Positions 15,333 to 24,039 of a DNA stretch of 64,000 bases are shown here, one piece after another. Under the pieces are notes generated by a model. It was not told the DNA's origin. It ran no database searches and was given only the letters and a program-made list of their open reading frames with translations. The stretch comes from a virus: the IMG/VR virus record IMGVR_UViG_3300010396_000002, positions 62,001 through 126,000 of that record; one strand, written 5' to 3'. Positions within the stretch are counted from its first letter, which is position 1; every line of letters starts with the position of its first letter. The position numbers and the translations under genes are program-made.

Positions 15333-16487
15333 CTATGCCCGGCGCTGCACTGGTTGCCGGTCAACCCTGCGGATGACCGCGGGCTGCCGGTCGGCAACCC
15401 GGTAGAGGTACTCGAGACCGTTCCCCTGGTCGATCTCATGGCGCGCAAGGACCACCTTCTGGGGCTCGCCCTTGCGCGCGGGTGCATAGACCTCGATCGT
15501 CTCGGCGAAGCCGCACTGGGCAGCCACGTTGTCGAACGCCACAGCGTTCCAATCCTCGGCCCCCTCCTCCTGCTGCCAGGGGAGCGCTGCATAGGCCGGA
15601 CGCGCTTGCGCATGAAGCACGGGGCCCTCCCCGGCGGTTGTCTTGCTCGTCTTCGCCGTCTCGGTCGCGAGCACGTAGGAGGCCCGAGCACCCTCGCCGC
15701 TGGCGAAGACCAGCTCGTCGCGCTCCTCGAGCCAGACGATCGCCGAGTCGACGATCCCTGGAAGCACGTCGGAGACGGCTGCATGGAGCTGGTCGCGGGT
15801 GCGCTCGCCTCGGTCCAGGGCCCGGATCGCTGTAACGGCCGGCGCCAGGTGCTCGGGCACGTCGGAGGGAGGCGTTGCCCGGCTTGGCGTCGCGGTCGGC
15901 GCCGGATGTCGGCGGAGCACACGGGCGCCGGCGAGGATAGCAGTCGGCTGCGGCGCGCCGCACTTCGGGCACAGCACCGGGCCGTCGCCAGCGTCCTCGC
16001 GCACCAGCGAGCCGGATCCCTTGCAAACCTGGGCGAGCTTCGCCGGCGCGCGCGCGACGGGAGCGGCACCGTCCACCGATGTGCTGGAGCTCGGGCGCTC
16101 CCAGCCGGGGATCGTGTCGGCCATGCCGGAGCGGTTCATCTTGGAGAACCAGTCGGCGCCGATGAGCAGCACCTTCTCGTCGGGATGGTAGCGCGCCATG
16201 CGCTCGAGCTTCACCCGGCTCTTCGCGTCGAAATGCCCCTTGGTCTCATGGTACTCATGGTGCCCGTCCGGGTAGACGACCTTGAAGTCCGGCTTGTAGC
16301 TTGTCGTGCCGCGGCGGATGCCGTCGAACCAGAACGTCTTGGGCTCGTACTCCCACGAGACGATCTCGCCCTTTGCTTGAAGCGACCGCAACCACCTCGC
16401 GTAGTTCGCTTCAGCCGCGGACTTCCAGTAGGTGTCGCCGAGGTCAGCTCGACGTCCCTTCACGCTGTGGTGTGGATGGATGGGCAT
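15333..16487 (-). CDS. DUF1064-like phage endonuclease with C-terminal extension
   Basis: A 384-residue protein. The first 110 residues match the DUF1064 phage nuclease family: SAAEANYARWLRSLQAKGEI, WEYEPKTFWF, SYKPDFKVVYPDGHHEYHE and TKG, giving the E, D and ExK residues of a PD-(D/E)XK-type active site. The middle carries a zinc-ribbon-like CKGSGSL...CPKCGAPQ, and residues about 240-300 look like a winged helix (RDQLHAAVSDVLPGIVDSAI). The usual family length is about 120-150 residues, so this is a larger, multidomain version. ATG 16487 has a weak Shine-Dalgarno. Confidence 0.8.
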   Translation of the reverse strand: MPIHPHHSVKGRRADLGDTYWKSAAEANYARWLRSLQAKGEIVSWEYEPKTFWFDGIRRGTTSYKPDFKVVYPDGHHEYHETKGHFDAKSRVKLERMARYHPDEKVLLIGADWFSKMNRSGMADTIPGWERPSSSTSVDGAAPVARAPAKLAQVCKGSGSLVREDAGDGPVLCPKCGAPQPTAILAGARVLRRHPAPTATPSRATPPSDVPEHLAPAVTAIRALDRGERTRDQLHAAVSDVLPGIVDSAIVWLEERDELVFASGEGARASYVLATETAKTSKTTAGEGPVLHAQARPAYAALPWQQEEGAEDWNAVAFDNVAAQCGFAETIEVYAPARKGEPQKVVLARHEIDQGNGLEYLYRVADRQPAVIRRVDRQPVQRRA

Positions 16488-16515
16488 GGTCTCGCGCAGC
16501 AAGGAACGCTGCTCG

Positions 16516-16683
16516 TCAGGGACGGAAGACGCAGGCCGAGCACCGCAGCGAACGCCCCGAACGCGAGAGGAGCCTACCACAGCCCCTGCACTTGGTGGGC
16601 GGTCTCACGACGACGGGCAACGTTCCAGGCATCCGGCCAGGGCGAGACCTCGGGAACGGCCGTGGCGGAGGCCGACGGATCAC
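16516..16683 (-). CDS. Small zinc-ribbon protein, 55 residues
   Basis: KCRGCGRLLSRSGRSLRCSAC is a compact CxxC-x10-CxxC zinc ribbon (residues 32-51), after a Pro/Arg-rich start. The GTG at 16683 overlaps the upstream stop (GTGA), and GGGAGG lies nine bases before it. Too short for most gene finders. Confidence 0.6.
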   Translation of the reverse strand: MIRRPPPRPFPRSRPGRMPGTLPVVVRPPTKCRGCGRLLSRSGRSLRCSACVFRP

Positions 16684-17363
16684 CGGCCCGCGCCTCCCTG
16701 GATCACGCGGAACCGGCCCACCTTCTGAGCCTCCAGCCCGGAACGCACGCACGACTCGCAGAGCTGGACGTCTCGCCACCGCACGAACTCGGTCACGTTT
16801 ACCGGCACCTTCGACAGCCCTTGGTGCGGGAGAGACGCCTTGTAGGCCGTAGCGCCAGGCACGAGGTCGCCCTTGCAGGCCGTGCAGGTATGCGGCGGGC
16901 GCTTGGCTCCGGTCCTCGTCGGCCGTCGCTGTCCTACCTGGTAGGCGTACAGCACGCGCGCGTCGTCGTGGAAGTGCGCCGTGTAGACGGTGCCGTCCCT
17001 CGTGAAGGCCCAGACGTCGCCGCCCCTGTCGTGCTCGAGGAGCCGCTCCGCGGCCTTGGCGACACAGACCAGGCCCTGAGACATGTCCTTCACCTTGCCA
17101 GGCTCCACGTCGAACAGGGCGAAGCCCATGGTCACCTTGCCGTTGCGCTGGACACCGGCGAGCCATAGCGGCTTGACGTCTGCGATCCGCCACTGTCTCC
17201 CGTCCCAGGTCTTGTACTGCGGGCAGTCCGGGATGTTGGTGCACTGCCACTCCAGCCCGAAGTTGAAGCGGTTCGACACGACCGGCAGCAGCATCATGCC
17301 GCAAGAGCACTTCGGCCAGTTCTTCGCTGGCGCTCCGACCCATCCAAGGAAGCCCGAGATCAT
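16680..17363 (-). CDS. Hypothetical protein with multiple CxxC motifs
   Basis: A 227-residue protein: PKCSCGMM near residue 20, an aromatic region with WQCTNIPDCPQYKTWDG at about 39-55 that reads like a topoisomerase-type zinc ribbon, then a beta-rich middle, TCTACKGDLVPG near 160 and CESC near 203. Several zinc sites are likely. No enzyme motif is seen. GGGGAGG precedes the ATG; the end overlaps the next gene. Confidence 0.7.
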   Translation of the reverse strand: MISGFLGWVGAPAKNWPKCSCGMMLLPVVSNRFNFGLEWQCTNIPDCPQYKTWDGRQWRIADVKPLWLAGVQRNGKVTMGFALFDVEPGKVKDMSQGLVCVAKAAERLLEHDRGGDVWAFTRDGTVYTAHFHDDARVLYAYQVGQRRPTRTGAKRPPHTCTACKGDLVPGATAYKASLPHQGLSKVPVNVTEFVRWRDVQLCESCVRSGLEAQKVGRFRVIQGGAGR

Positions 17364-17719
17364 GTAGCTACCTCCCCAAGCCCAGCGACGCGCCGAGCCT
17401 CCAGACACGTTAGTCCACCGACGCGGAACATAGAGCAGTCCTTCGGGCGCCGGCCGTAGATCGCACACGACACCCGCGAGCCAACGGAGCCGCGGAGCGC
17501 GACGCACACCGTCCCGTCCTTGGTCTCCTTCGTAGCCAAGCGCATCCCATCCTCGGTGCTGCCGTCGAGACACCGGCCGATGTTGTCGACCACGTACATG
17601 CGCCGGTAGCGCGGCGAAAGCTTGGTGATGTCCTTGGCATCGAGCGCGACGTACCCAGCGGGCGCGCCGGCGAAGTCCGAGATGCAACACGCCCCGCAGG
17701 TGCGACAGTCGAGGCTCAC
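17360..17719 (-). CDS. YkgJ-family cysteine-cluster protein
   Basis: A 119-residue protein starting CRTCGACC (C5, C8, C11, C12), then YVALDAKDITKLSPRYRR, and ending CAIYGRRPKDCSMFRVGGLT with C and a CLEAR motif. This is the CxxCxxCC plus C..Y..RP..C layout of the YkgJ/UPF0153 family, thought to bind zinc or an Fe-S cluster; its function is unknown. GTG 17719 overlaps the upstream stop; GTG 17725 is an alternative. Confidence 0.85.
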   Translation of the reverse strand: MSLDCRTCGACCISDFAGAPAGYVALDAKDITKLSPRYRRMYVVDNIGRCLDGSTEDGMRLATKETKDGTVCVALRGSVGSRVSCAIYGRRPKDCSMFRVGGLTCLEARRVAGLGEVAT

Positions 17720-18261
17720 AGGCACCCCTGTTCTCCAGGCGCTTCCTTGCGCGGCTTCTTCCGCTTCGGTGCAGGCGGAGCCTTCCCGGCTGCGATGTCG
17801 GCGAGGAAGGCGACTTCCTCGCGCCGCTTGGCCTCAGCGAGCGCTGCTTCGTACTGCGCATGCAGATCACGAAAGGCTGCCGCGTCGCCACCATGGTCCG
17901 GGTGCAGGCGCTTCGCCTCGCGTCGGTAGGCGGCCTTCACCGCTGCGACCGAAGCATCGGGCTCGAGGCCGAGCGCCGCGAAACCAGCCATGGCGATGGC
18001 GTCGAAGTCCTTCCCGGCCGCCCGGCGAACGGGGGCCCCAGCGCGGTACGCCTTCGCGGTGAGCGCTTCGCCTACGCAGATGTCGAAGATGGCGCGGCCA
18101 CGCCCCTTTCGGAGCGAATCGTAGGCCGCACCGACCGCGGCGTCCGTCGTTCGCGAGCCCTCGACGAAGCCGTAGTCGTCTGGCAGCGCAGAAGTATTGC
18201 GTCGAGGATCCTCCGTCCACCAGGTGCACCAGAACGTACGGGCGAGCTCGGGCCGAATCAC
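17716..18261 (-). CDS. DnaJ-like J-domain protein
   Basis: A 181-residue protein. The J domain occupies about residues 96-145: ALGLEPDASVAAVKAAYRRE, with HPD at 120-122 in KRLHPDHGGD. The N-terminal 90 residues are of unknown type and contain WCTWWTEDP; no Gly/Phe or zinc-finger region is present. Such proteins recruit DnaK-type chaperones through HPD; the phage may use it for replication complexes or to redirect host DnaK (inference). Confidence 0.85.
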   Translation of the reverse strand: MIRPELARTFWCTWWTEDPRRNTSALPDDYGFVEGSRTTDAAVGAAYDSLRKGRGRAIFDICVGEALTAKAYRAGAPVRRAAGKDFDAIAMAGFAALGLEPDASVAAVKAAYRREAKRLHPDHGGDAAAFRDLHAQYEAALAEAKRREEVAFLADIAAGKAPPAPKRKKPRKEAPGEQGCL

Positions 18262-18370
18262 GACCCCTCAATGCTGCCGCCCGGCGCATCGGCCGCTGGT
18301 ACGAAGAGGATCCCGTACCAGCCCCATGCGGCCATGCCGCTGCCCCGCTGCGCCATCGATCTGCGACGGC

Positions 18371-18868
18371 TCACGCCCCAGCTCCGGACGCCACGAGCCG
18401 GAGCGTGCACCGGCCCTCGCACTTGACGAACGCGCGATCCTTGTTGAGGTCATGGCAGCCACCGCGGCCACGCGAACAGATCATGCCCATGAAGCCAGGC
18501 TCCCGCGTCACCACCAGCCCGGGGCCACCGTTGGCCTTCAGCTTCTTGTGGTTGCACGAGAGCCCATCGCGAAGCACGCACGGGCCGCAGAGCTTCGGGA
18601 AGCTGCCCGGCAGGCCCTGCGAGTCGACGTAGAGCCGCGGGTGCGCGGTCACGGCCTTCGAGCAGGCCCCGTGGCCGATGCCGATGAAGAGCAACGACCC
18701 GGGTTGCGGAAGCGGTCGGTCCCGCTCGTCGCACTCGACGTAGAGCTGGAGCCCCTTCTCGGCGAGCTGGCCACAGACGTTGCACGCGGCCATCGGGTCG
18801 GCAGGCCGGTGCGCCGTCAGCGGTTCGGTCGCAGCGATGCGCGCGGCGTTCGGCTTGGTCTTGCTCAC
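18371..18868 (-). CDS. Cys-rich hypothetical protein, 165 residues
   Basis: Contains CNVCGQL near residue 30, CGPCVLRDGLSCNHKKLKAN around 95-115, and CSRGRGGCHDLNKDRAFVKC to EGRC near the end, suggesting several zinc sites. The C-terminal Cys region recalls a treble-clef arrangement. GTG 18868 overlaps the upstream stop. A 109-base gap separates it from the DnaJ-like gene, with nothing distinctive seen in it. Confidence 0.65.
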   Translation of the reverse strand: MSKTKPNAARIAATEPLTAHRPADPMAACNVCGQLAEKGLQLYVECDERDRPLPQPGSLLFIGIGHGACSKAVTAHPRLYVDSQGLPGSFPKLCGPCVLRDGLSCNHKKLKANGGPGLVVTREPGFMGMICSRGRGGCHDLNKDRAFVKCEGRCTLRLVASGAGA

Positions 18869-19122
18869 GACGTTGCACCAGCGTTGACGCCGGCCGTTGG
18901 GCAGCTCGCCATGTAGTGCCCTGCCACACCGCACGGGCAGACGTTGCGGGTCGCCATCCCCTTCCGTTGCCGGTGCTTCAGCCCCCGCCGTTGCTGGGCC
19001 TCGTGGTGCTCCTTGCAGCGGATGAAGTCCTTGAACACAGGCTTCCGGTTGCCCCGCGGGCAGTTCAGGCAGACCCCAGCCAGGGCGCACTCGATCTTGC
19101 GGCGAAGGTCGCTGGCCCTCAC
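18865..19122 (-). CDS. Small Cys/His-rich protein, 85 residues
   Basis: Contains CALAGVCLNCPRG, CKEHHEAQQRR and CPCGVAGHYMASCPT, the last resembling a zinc knuckle (C-x-C-x4-H-x4-C). Basic overall, so possibly nucleic-acid-binding. It overlaps both neighbours by four bases (GTGA starts). Confidence 0.65.
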   Translation of the reverse strand: MRASDLRRKIECALAGVCLNCPRGNRKPVFKDFIRCKEHHEAQQRRGLKHRQRKGMATRNVCPCGVAGHYMASCPTAGVNAGATS

Positions 19123-19607
19123 GGCTCACCAGCCTTCGCGAGGAGGCTCTGCGCCTCGAGCCGCTTCGGCGGGATGATGGTGACGCGCACGCCAGCCTCG
19201 ACGGCTCGGAGGCACATGTCCCCGGTGCCCGTCGGCTGGTTGCCAGGCTTGCGGAGCGCGTACGTGAACGCGAGCACGACGTCGGGCTGCTCTGCATCGA
19301 GTTGGCGCTGGTTGCGCCGGGGGCCCGCGCCCGGCCACGGCCCGTCGAGCGCATGGTCGACTGGGTAGGCGCGAACCTCGAGCCCGAGCTCCCGCGCCAC
19401 GTCGGCGGCGATGAGGTCAGCCCCTTCGATGGCGACGCCCTTGTCGTCGCGCTTCCCGCACCCGCCGTGCACCACGATCGATCCAGGATGGAGCTTGGCG
19501 AGCCACTCCTTGATGACTGCCCGCTGCGTCCAGTCTCTGGCCCCGCAAACGAGCACGACCAACCGCCTGCCGTCGCGCACGACCTGGTGCTGCTGCTTGG
19601 CGGTCAC
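19119..19607 (-). CDS. SLOG-fold YspA/YpsA-related protein (DUF2493-like)
   Basis: A 162-residue protein: RRLVVLVCGARDWTQ (residues about 13-27), IVVHGGCG then EGADLIAADVARELGLEV, GPRRNQRQLD and VVLAFTYAL fit the SLOG/YspA family, which binds nucleotides or nucleotide-derived ligands. Phage copies are common and of unclear function. GTG 19607 overlaps the upstream stop. Confidence 0.8.
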   Translation of the reverse strand: MTAKQQHQVVRDGRRLVVLVCGARDWTQRAVIKEWLAKLHPGSIVVHGGCGKRDDKGVAIEGADLIAADVARELGLEVRAYPVDHALDGPWPGAGPRRNQRQLDAEQPDVVLAFTYALRKPGNQPTGTGDMCLRAVEAGVRVTIIPPKRLEAQSLLAKAGEP

Positions 19608-20182
19608 GGGGACCTCGACGCGTGCCGACGATCCGCTTGGAGCGCGGCCCAGGCGAGCGCAGCGACCCGCACCAACTGCTTGCGGTACGCGCTCGGGTTG
19701 CGCTCGTCTACGGGCGGGACCGTGATCGTGAACGTCCAGGCTCTGTCGTGGTCCACGCTCCCGGCCGGGTTGCGGCCGTGCTCGAAGCGCAGCGCGCCGC
19801 TCAGCATCTTCCCGGCATGGCCAAGGATGTAGCTCAGCCAGTCGAGGCCGGTGTGCTCGTCGTCGTGCTCGGGGCCTCCCCACTGCTGATCCTGGCGCGC
19901 GCGCTCCGCCATGACCTCGTCGAGGATCGGCGCCAGCCCCTCACGCTCCGCTCGAAGGGCATCGCGCTCGCCTCGAATGCGCTGGATCGCGCTCACGATG
20001 TCGGCGCGGTACTGCCCTCCGTCGGCCACGCGCTGGCATGCCTCGATGATGCTCTCCTCGCGGCGCTTCAGGTAGGTGCGGTCCGCCTCGACCTGAAGCA
20101 GGGCCCGTGCGACCAACGATGCCGGCTCCGACTTGGCCCACGCCAGCGCCTCTGCCATCTCGGCTTCGGTCAGCCCGCTCAT
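19604..20182 (-). CDS. Phage protein with ERxRQDxxWGG motif (MazG-like helical family)
   Basis: A 192-residue protein. The second half has MAERARQDQQWGGPEHDDEH followed by DWLSYILGHAGKML and YRKQLVRVAALAWAALQA, a motif set I know from many short phage proteins that are sometimes labelled NTP-pyrophosphohydrolase-like. The acidic and His residues could bind metal. The N-terminal half (about 1-80) is a helical coiled coil. Enzyme activity is an inference. Confidence 0.7.
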   Translation of the reverse strand: MSGLTEAEMAEALAWAKSEPASLVARALLQVEADRTYLKRREESIIEACQRVADGGQYRADIVSAIQRIRGERDALRAEREGLAPILDEVMAERARQDQQWGGPEHDDEHTGLDWLSYILGHAGKMLSGALRFEHGRNPAGSVDHDRAWTFTITVPPVDERNPSAYRKQLVRVAALAWAALQADRRHASRSP

Positions 20183-21162
20183 GCCTCAGCTCCAGCGTTG
20201 GTGGTGGAAGGCCGCCGCGTACACGCGCACCCGATGCAGATGTAGCCGAGCGACTTGCCGGCGTGCTGGTGCGAGCAGACCGGACACGCGCCGGCCATCT
20301 CCTTCTCCGCCTTCGCGTCCGCTGCCATCTGCGCCTCCGTCGCCGCCACGTCGGCCGGCTGGATCACCGCCACGACCTGGCCGGAGGTCAGGCTGACCTT
20401 CACGGCATCCAGCTTGCCGCGCACAGACCAGAGCGCGTCGGGGTAGACCACCCGCACGAGGTCGCGGACGTAGATCGGGATCACCGACTCGCCCATGGCG
20501 ATGCTCACGTGGTCCCAGTGCTCCGGCCAGCCCAGCTCGGAGGGCCTGCGCGCATCGGTCACGAGCCGGTACCCGGCCCGCGACAAGTGGGCTCCGATCT
20601 GCTCCGCGGTGAGCCGCCGCTCCGCGCGAAGCTCGGCCGTCCTCCGCGCGCTCTCCTGCTTGTTGTGCGCGGTGACCTTGAGCCCGAAGGCGTCCTCGAC
20701 GGCGTCCAGGCTGGTCCCCTCCGGCATCGCGATCAGCGTCTTGCCGTCGGTGACCCAGACGCGGCCGCTGCACGAACCGAACCGGAGCTTGGGCCACGGC
20801 GCCATGTAGCTCGGCGTCCGCAGCCCCCAGCCAGTGCGCGCAAGCGCGGGCCGCCACGCCGCCGGCGCCCAGTCGAACTCTGGATCGTCCTGGTGGCGGA
20901 GCGCGGCCAGAGCCTCGTGGTCGCCAACCCACTCCTCGACGTGGATGTCGTGCTCGGGGCACCCGAACCGGAACCAGGCCCGGATGCTAGCGTCGATCGC
21001 CTTGGTGCTGCTGTTGTCGACGTCGCCGGCGCAGAAGCCGACCAGGTCCTCGTCGCAGCCTGCGTGCTGGCACTTGCCCGGCATGCGCGGCAGCGCGTCC
21101 GCCATCTCGATGTAGGCCGCGGTCCTGCCTCGCGGCCCGATGCTCACCTGGTTCTCGCTCAT
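20179..21162 (-). CDS. Hypothetical protein, 327 residues, C-terminal zinc ribbon
   Basis: Beta-rich protein with CQHAGCDEDLVGFC near residue 30, a KLRFGSCSGRVWVTDGKTLI block around 150, a helix-turn-helix-like segment (RRLTAEQIGAHLSRAGYRLV), and a C-terminal ribbon CPVCSHQHAGKSLGYICIGC. No family is recognised. GGAGGG precedes the ATG at 21162, and the genes on both sides overlap it. Confidence 0.7.
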   Translation of the reverse strand: MSENQVSIGPRGRTAAYIEMADALPRMPGKCQHAGCDEDLVGFCAGDVDNSSTKAIDASIRAWFRFGCPEHDIHVEEWVGDHEALAALRHQDDPEFDWAPAAWRPALARTGWGLRTPSYMAPWPKLRFGSCSGRVWVTDGKTLIAMPEGTSLDAVEDAFGLKVTAHNKQESARRTAELRAERRLTAEQIGAHLSRAGYRLVTDARRPSELGWPEHWDHVSIAMGESVIPIYVRDLVRVVYPDALWSVRGKLDAVKVSLTSGQVVAVIQPADVAATEAQMAADAKAEKEMAGACPVCSHQHAGKSLGYICIGCACTRRPSTTNAGAEA

Positions 21163-21464
21163 CGCTTCGCCCTCCTCTTCGCTTCCGCCTCGTCGCGCTT
21201 CCGTTGCTCTTCGATCTTTGCTCTGACCTTGGCCATCGCTGCATCCTCGGCCGCGATCGTTTCCTTCATCGCGCCCCAGTCTGCATGCGAGTCGACCATC
21301 CTCTTCCAGACCGCTCGGCACCCGTCATGGGTCCCGTACTGAGCCTCCGCGTCGTTGAGCGGGGCCTCGCACCAGGGGACCAGGCACTTGCTGTACGGCC
21401 GGAAGCGCCGGAAGCCTTCGCCCCCGAGCTGCGCCTTGACCTGTTCGCTGACGTCGTCGCTCAC
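21159..21464 (-). CDS. Small helical protein with a Cys pair, 101 residues
   Basis: Starts SDDVSEQVKAQLGGEGFRRF, has CLVPWCEAPLNDAEAQYG with a later HDGC, and ends in a charged helix (KVRAKIEEQRKRDEAEAKRR) likely to be a coiled coil. It lies directly downstream of the helicase gene and overlaps its stop (GTGA). Unknown function; a helicase accessory role is only suggested by position. Confidence 0.65.
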   Translation of the reverse strand: MSDDVSEQVKAQLGGEGFRRFRPYSKCLVPWCEAPLNDAEAQYGTHDGCRAVWKRMVDSHADWGAMKETIAAEDAAMAKVRAKIEEQRKRDEAEAKRRAKR

Positions 21465-22924
21465 TCCTCGAACCTCGTCAGGCTCTTGGTGAACCACATG
21501 GCGATCTCTGCCGAGTCGTCGCCGTGCCGGTTCTTCTCGAACACGAGGTCGGCGCGCACCTGCCCCCCGCGCGTAGGCGATGGAGTCTTCGGCGGGTTCT
21601 TCGCCGTCTTCAGCACCGCCAGCGTCTGCGCGTGCGTCTTCAGGCTCGGCGCGCCGAACGCCCCACCCTCGCTGTTGAGCTGGGTGATCACGACCGCGGC
21701 GAAGTCGAGCTTGAGCGCGAGGTCTTCGATCTCGCGCCCCACACGGTCGAGCTTCTCGTTGGTCGAGTCGTTCCTCCGCGCGTCGGGTTCGTTCGAGCCG
21801 AACCGCTGCACCGTGTCGAAGACGACGACGGAGAGCCGCGCCGGGCAGTTCTGGCCATGCTCGGCGCACGGCCACCCCTCCTTCTCGAGCTTCGTCTTCC
21901 AGGCGCGCAACTCGACGCGCAGCCGGCGGACCGTGAGCTTGTTGTCGTCGTGGATGAAGATCGGGAGCGATCGGATCCACTCGGCCGCACCGTGCAGCGC
22001 CGGCCAGTGGCTCTTCACGGGGTTCCCGTACTCGTCGGTCTCGACCATCTGCTTCGTGCGTAGACGCGTCTCGCTCACGCCACCGTAGGTGCAGGCGAGC
22101 GCCGTCGCGATCTGGGCGCGGGTCATCGAGTCGGCGACCGCGAAGAAGACTCCTTCGTAGATGTGCCCACCGTCGGGCGTCGGCGTCGGTGTGCGCGCGA
22201 TGTTCGCGCCCCACTGGCGAGTCAGGCTGCTCTTGCCGCCGCCCGAACGCCCCCCGAGGAGCAGTACCTCGCGCCGGTGCAGGCCGCCCGTCGTCTGGTC
22301 GAACTGCTCGAACTGCGTCGCGAGGCCAGCGACCTTGCCTGTCGTCGAGGCGTCCCGCTCGGCGCGGTCCATCGCCTCCTTCATCGACTCCTGGATCGTA
22401 ACCGCGCTCGTGCGCGCGCCGAGGTCGGCGGCGTCCTGCACGAGCCCGACCGTCACGTCGGCCCAGTCCGCGCCGATCTTGCCGCCCATGGCAATCGCCT
22501 TCTGGGCATCGAGCGTCGAGAGCACGGTCCGGTTGCGCGCGTGCTCGCGGATCGCTTCGCAGTAGCTGCGCACGTTCTGCGACGGGCCGTGCTGGGCGAC
22601 GAGCATCCGCACCTGCGGTTCGCCGATGCTGTCGAGGTAGCCCAGGCGATCCAGCGTCGAGAGCAGCAGCTCCACGTCGATCGCGCCGCGCGTCTTCCGC
22701 GTGTCGCGCACGCCCTCCCACAGGCGCTGGTAGTTCGCGCCGTAGAAGTGCTGCGGCTCGAGGATCTCCAGCGCGAGGTCGCACTGTTCGACGTCGAGCA
22801 CGCACGCCGCAATCGTGGCGCGCTGGATCCGCTCGTCGTGCGGTGGGGCCGGCTCCTTCGGCGGCGGCACGGCGCGCAGGTGTGGAAGGGACTGCTTCTG
22901 GACTTCGGGTGCTCCGCTGCTCAT
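21461..22924 (-). CDS. Replicative DNA helicase, DnaB-like
   Basis: A 487-residue protein. The N-terminal helical domain (about 30-170, RIQRATIAACVLDVEQCDLA...FYGANYQRLWEGV) matches the DnaB N-domain. The RecA-like domain has Walker A GRSGGGKSS at 225-233, FFAVADSMTR (where DnaB usually has S.EMs), a Walker B strand LSVVVFDTVQRFG, and VVITQLNSEGG followed by LVFEKNRHGDD near the C-terminus. It should form the hexamer that unwinds the fork. It lies directly downstream of the primase gene with an ATGA overlap, so both enzymes are made from one message. Confidence 0.93.
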   Translation of the reverse strand: MSSGAPEVQKQSLPHLRAVPPPKEPAPPHDERIQRATIAACVLDVEQCDLALEILEPQHFYGANYQRLWEGVRDTRKTRGAIDVELLLSTLDRLGYLDSIGEPQVRMLVAQHGPSQNVRSYCEAIREHARNRTVLSTLDAQKAIAMGGKIGADWADVTVGLVQDAADLGARTSAVTIQESMKEAMDRAERDASTTGKVAGLATQFEQFDQTTGGLHRREVLLLGGRSGGGKSSLTRQWGANIARTPTPTPDGGHIYEGVFFAVADSMTRAQIATALACTYGGVSETRLRTKQMVETDEYGNPVKSHWPALHGAAEWIRSLPIFIHDDNKLTVRRLRVELRAWKTKLEKEGWPCAEHGQNCPARLSVVVFDTVQRFGSNEPDARRNDSTNEKLDRVGREIEDLALKLDFAAVVITQLNSEGGAFGAPSLKTHAQTLAVLKTAKNPPKTPSPTRGGQVRADLVFEKNRHGDDSAEIAMWFTKSLTRFEE

Positions 22925-24039
22925 CGTTCCGCCGCCTCCGCGCGCGCCCCGCGCGCAGCCCACGCCTCCGCCCAGTCCTTCGATCCCGGCGCAGCCCAGC
23001 GCTGGGGCTCCGCGCCCGCCTTCGCCAGGTCCCACGCGATCTTCGCTGCGTACTTCTCGCCCGCCTCGTCGCCGTCGACCGCGACGCCGGCGAAGCGACC
23101 GCGCGCCAGCTCCGCCCATGCCTGGTTCCAGTTTCCGAGCCCAGGCATCCCCAACACGATCACGTGCTCGCCGCGCGCGCGCAAGAGCTCCCGCAGAGCG
23201 AGCACATCGATCGCCCCCTCAACGAAGGCCATCGGGTACGCGAGCGGCGCCGTCGTGGCGCGCTCCACGCCGTAGGGCCATGGGAAGCCCCGGCCCCGCG
23301 CCCCGACGTACCGCGGCTCCCCCTTGTCGATGCGCCGACGCTGCACGTTCACGACGCGCCCGAGCTGGTTGCGCCACGGGATCACGACGCGTGCCTCCGG
23401 GTGCGCCAGCCGGTCGTCGCTCCCGTCGTCCCGCCGGAGCAGCCCCGTGCGGCGAACGGCGTCGATGCCGACGGCCTTGGCCATCGCCTCGACGACCGCG
23501 CTCTGCCTATCGGGCTTCGGCAGAGCAGCCCACCCGTCGGCGAGCGCAGCCTCAAGCACCTGGCGCCCCCGTAGGTACGCAGCCACGTCGCTCTGCGCGG
23601 CCGGACCGTCGAGCCGGCCGATCCGGAACATCGGCGCGACCGCGGCTGCGAAGACCTCGTCCGCGAGCGGCGGGGGTCCTGGCGGCGGAACTGGCCGCGG
23701 TGGTGGCAGGTTCTCCGGCCGCGAGATGTCGATCGCGGCAAGTGCTGCGGCCCTGGCAAGCACCTCGCGGAAGTTGTGCACACGGTCGAGGTGCTCCACC
23801 GCGGCTACCAGGTCGAAGATGTCGCCGGAGAGTCCGCACTCGGCCTGGCACTTCACCTGGATCGTCCCGTCTCCGCCGACGCGAACCGAGCACGACGGCG
23901 AGCGGTCATCGTGCGAGGGGCAGCAGATCATCACCCCGCGCGCCTGGCGCCGGGTCTTCGTGATCCCGAGGCGCCGGCAGACGTCGGCGGGGTCGCAGAG
24001 CGCTGCACGCACCGCCTCGACTGCGGTTCGGTCACCCAT
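22921..24039 (-). CDS. DNA primase, CHC2 zinc finger plus TOPRIM
   Basis: A 372-residue protein: zinc finger at about 37-75 (ICCPSHDDRSPSCSV then KCQAECGLSGDIFDLVA, with C40, H43, C64, C68), a Pro-rich linker near 110-125, and a TOPRIM domain with VEG at 273-275 and DGDEAG at 322-327. Together these are the elements of DnaG-type primases, which make RNA primers. It is shorter than bacterial DnaG (about 580 residues) and lacks the helicase-binding C-terminal domain, as phage primases often do. The upstream gene overlaps it by eight bases. Confidence 0.93.
   Translation of the reverse strand: MGDRTAVEAVRAALCDPADVCRRLGITKTRRQARGVMICCPSHDDRSPSCSVRVGGDGTIQVKCQAECGLSGDIFDLVAAVEHLDRVHNFREVLARAAALAAIDISRPENLPPPRPVPPPGPPPLADEVFAAAVAPMFRIGRLDGPAAQSDVAAYLRGRQVLEAALADGWAALPKPDRQSAVVEAMAKAVGIDAVRRTGLLRRDDGSDDRLAHPEARVVIPWRNQLGRVVNVQRRRIDKGEPRYVGARGRGFPWPYGVERATTAPLAYPMAFVEGAIDVLALRELLRARGEHVIVLGMPGLGNWNQAWAELARGRFAGVAVDGDEAGEKYAAKIAWDLAKAGAEPQRWAAPGSKDWAEAWAARGARAEAAER

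Noticed and set aside
13704-17168. Very long plus-strand ORF (1154 codons) opposite the minus-strand arm
   Set aside because: Arg/Leu/Ala-rich shadow in the opposite strand of well-supported genes (DUF1064, conserved phage protein); no ribosome site. High GC makes long antisense ORFs common.
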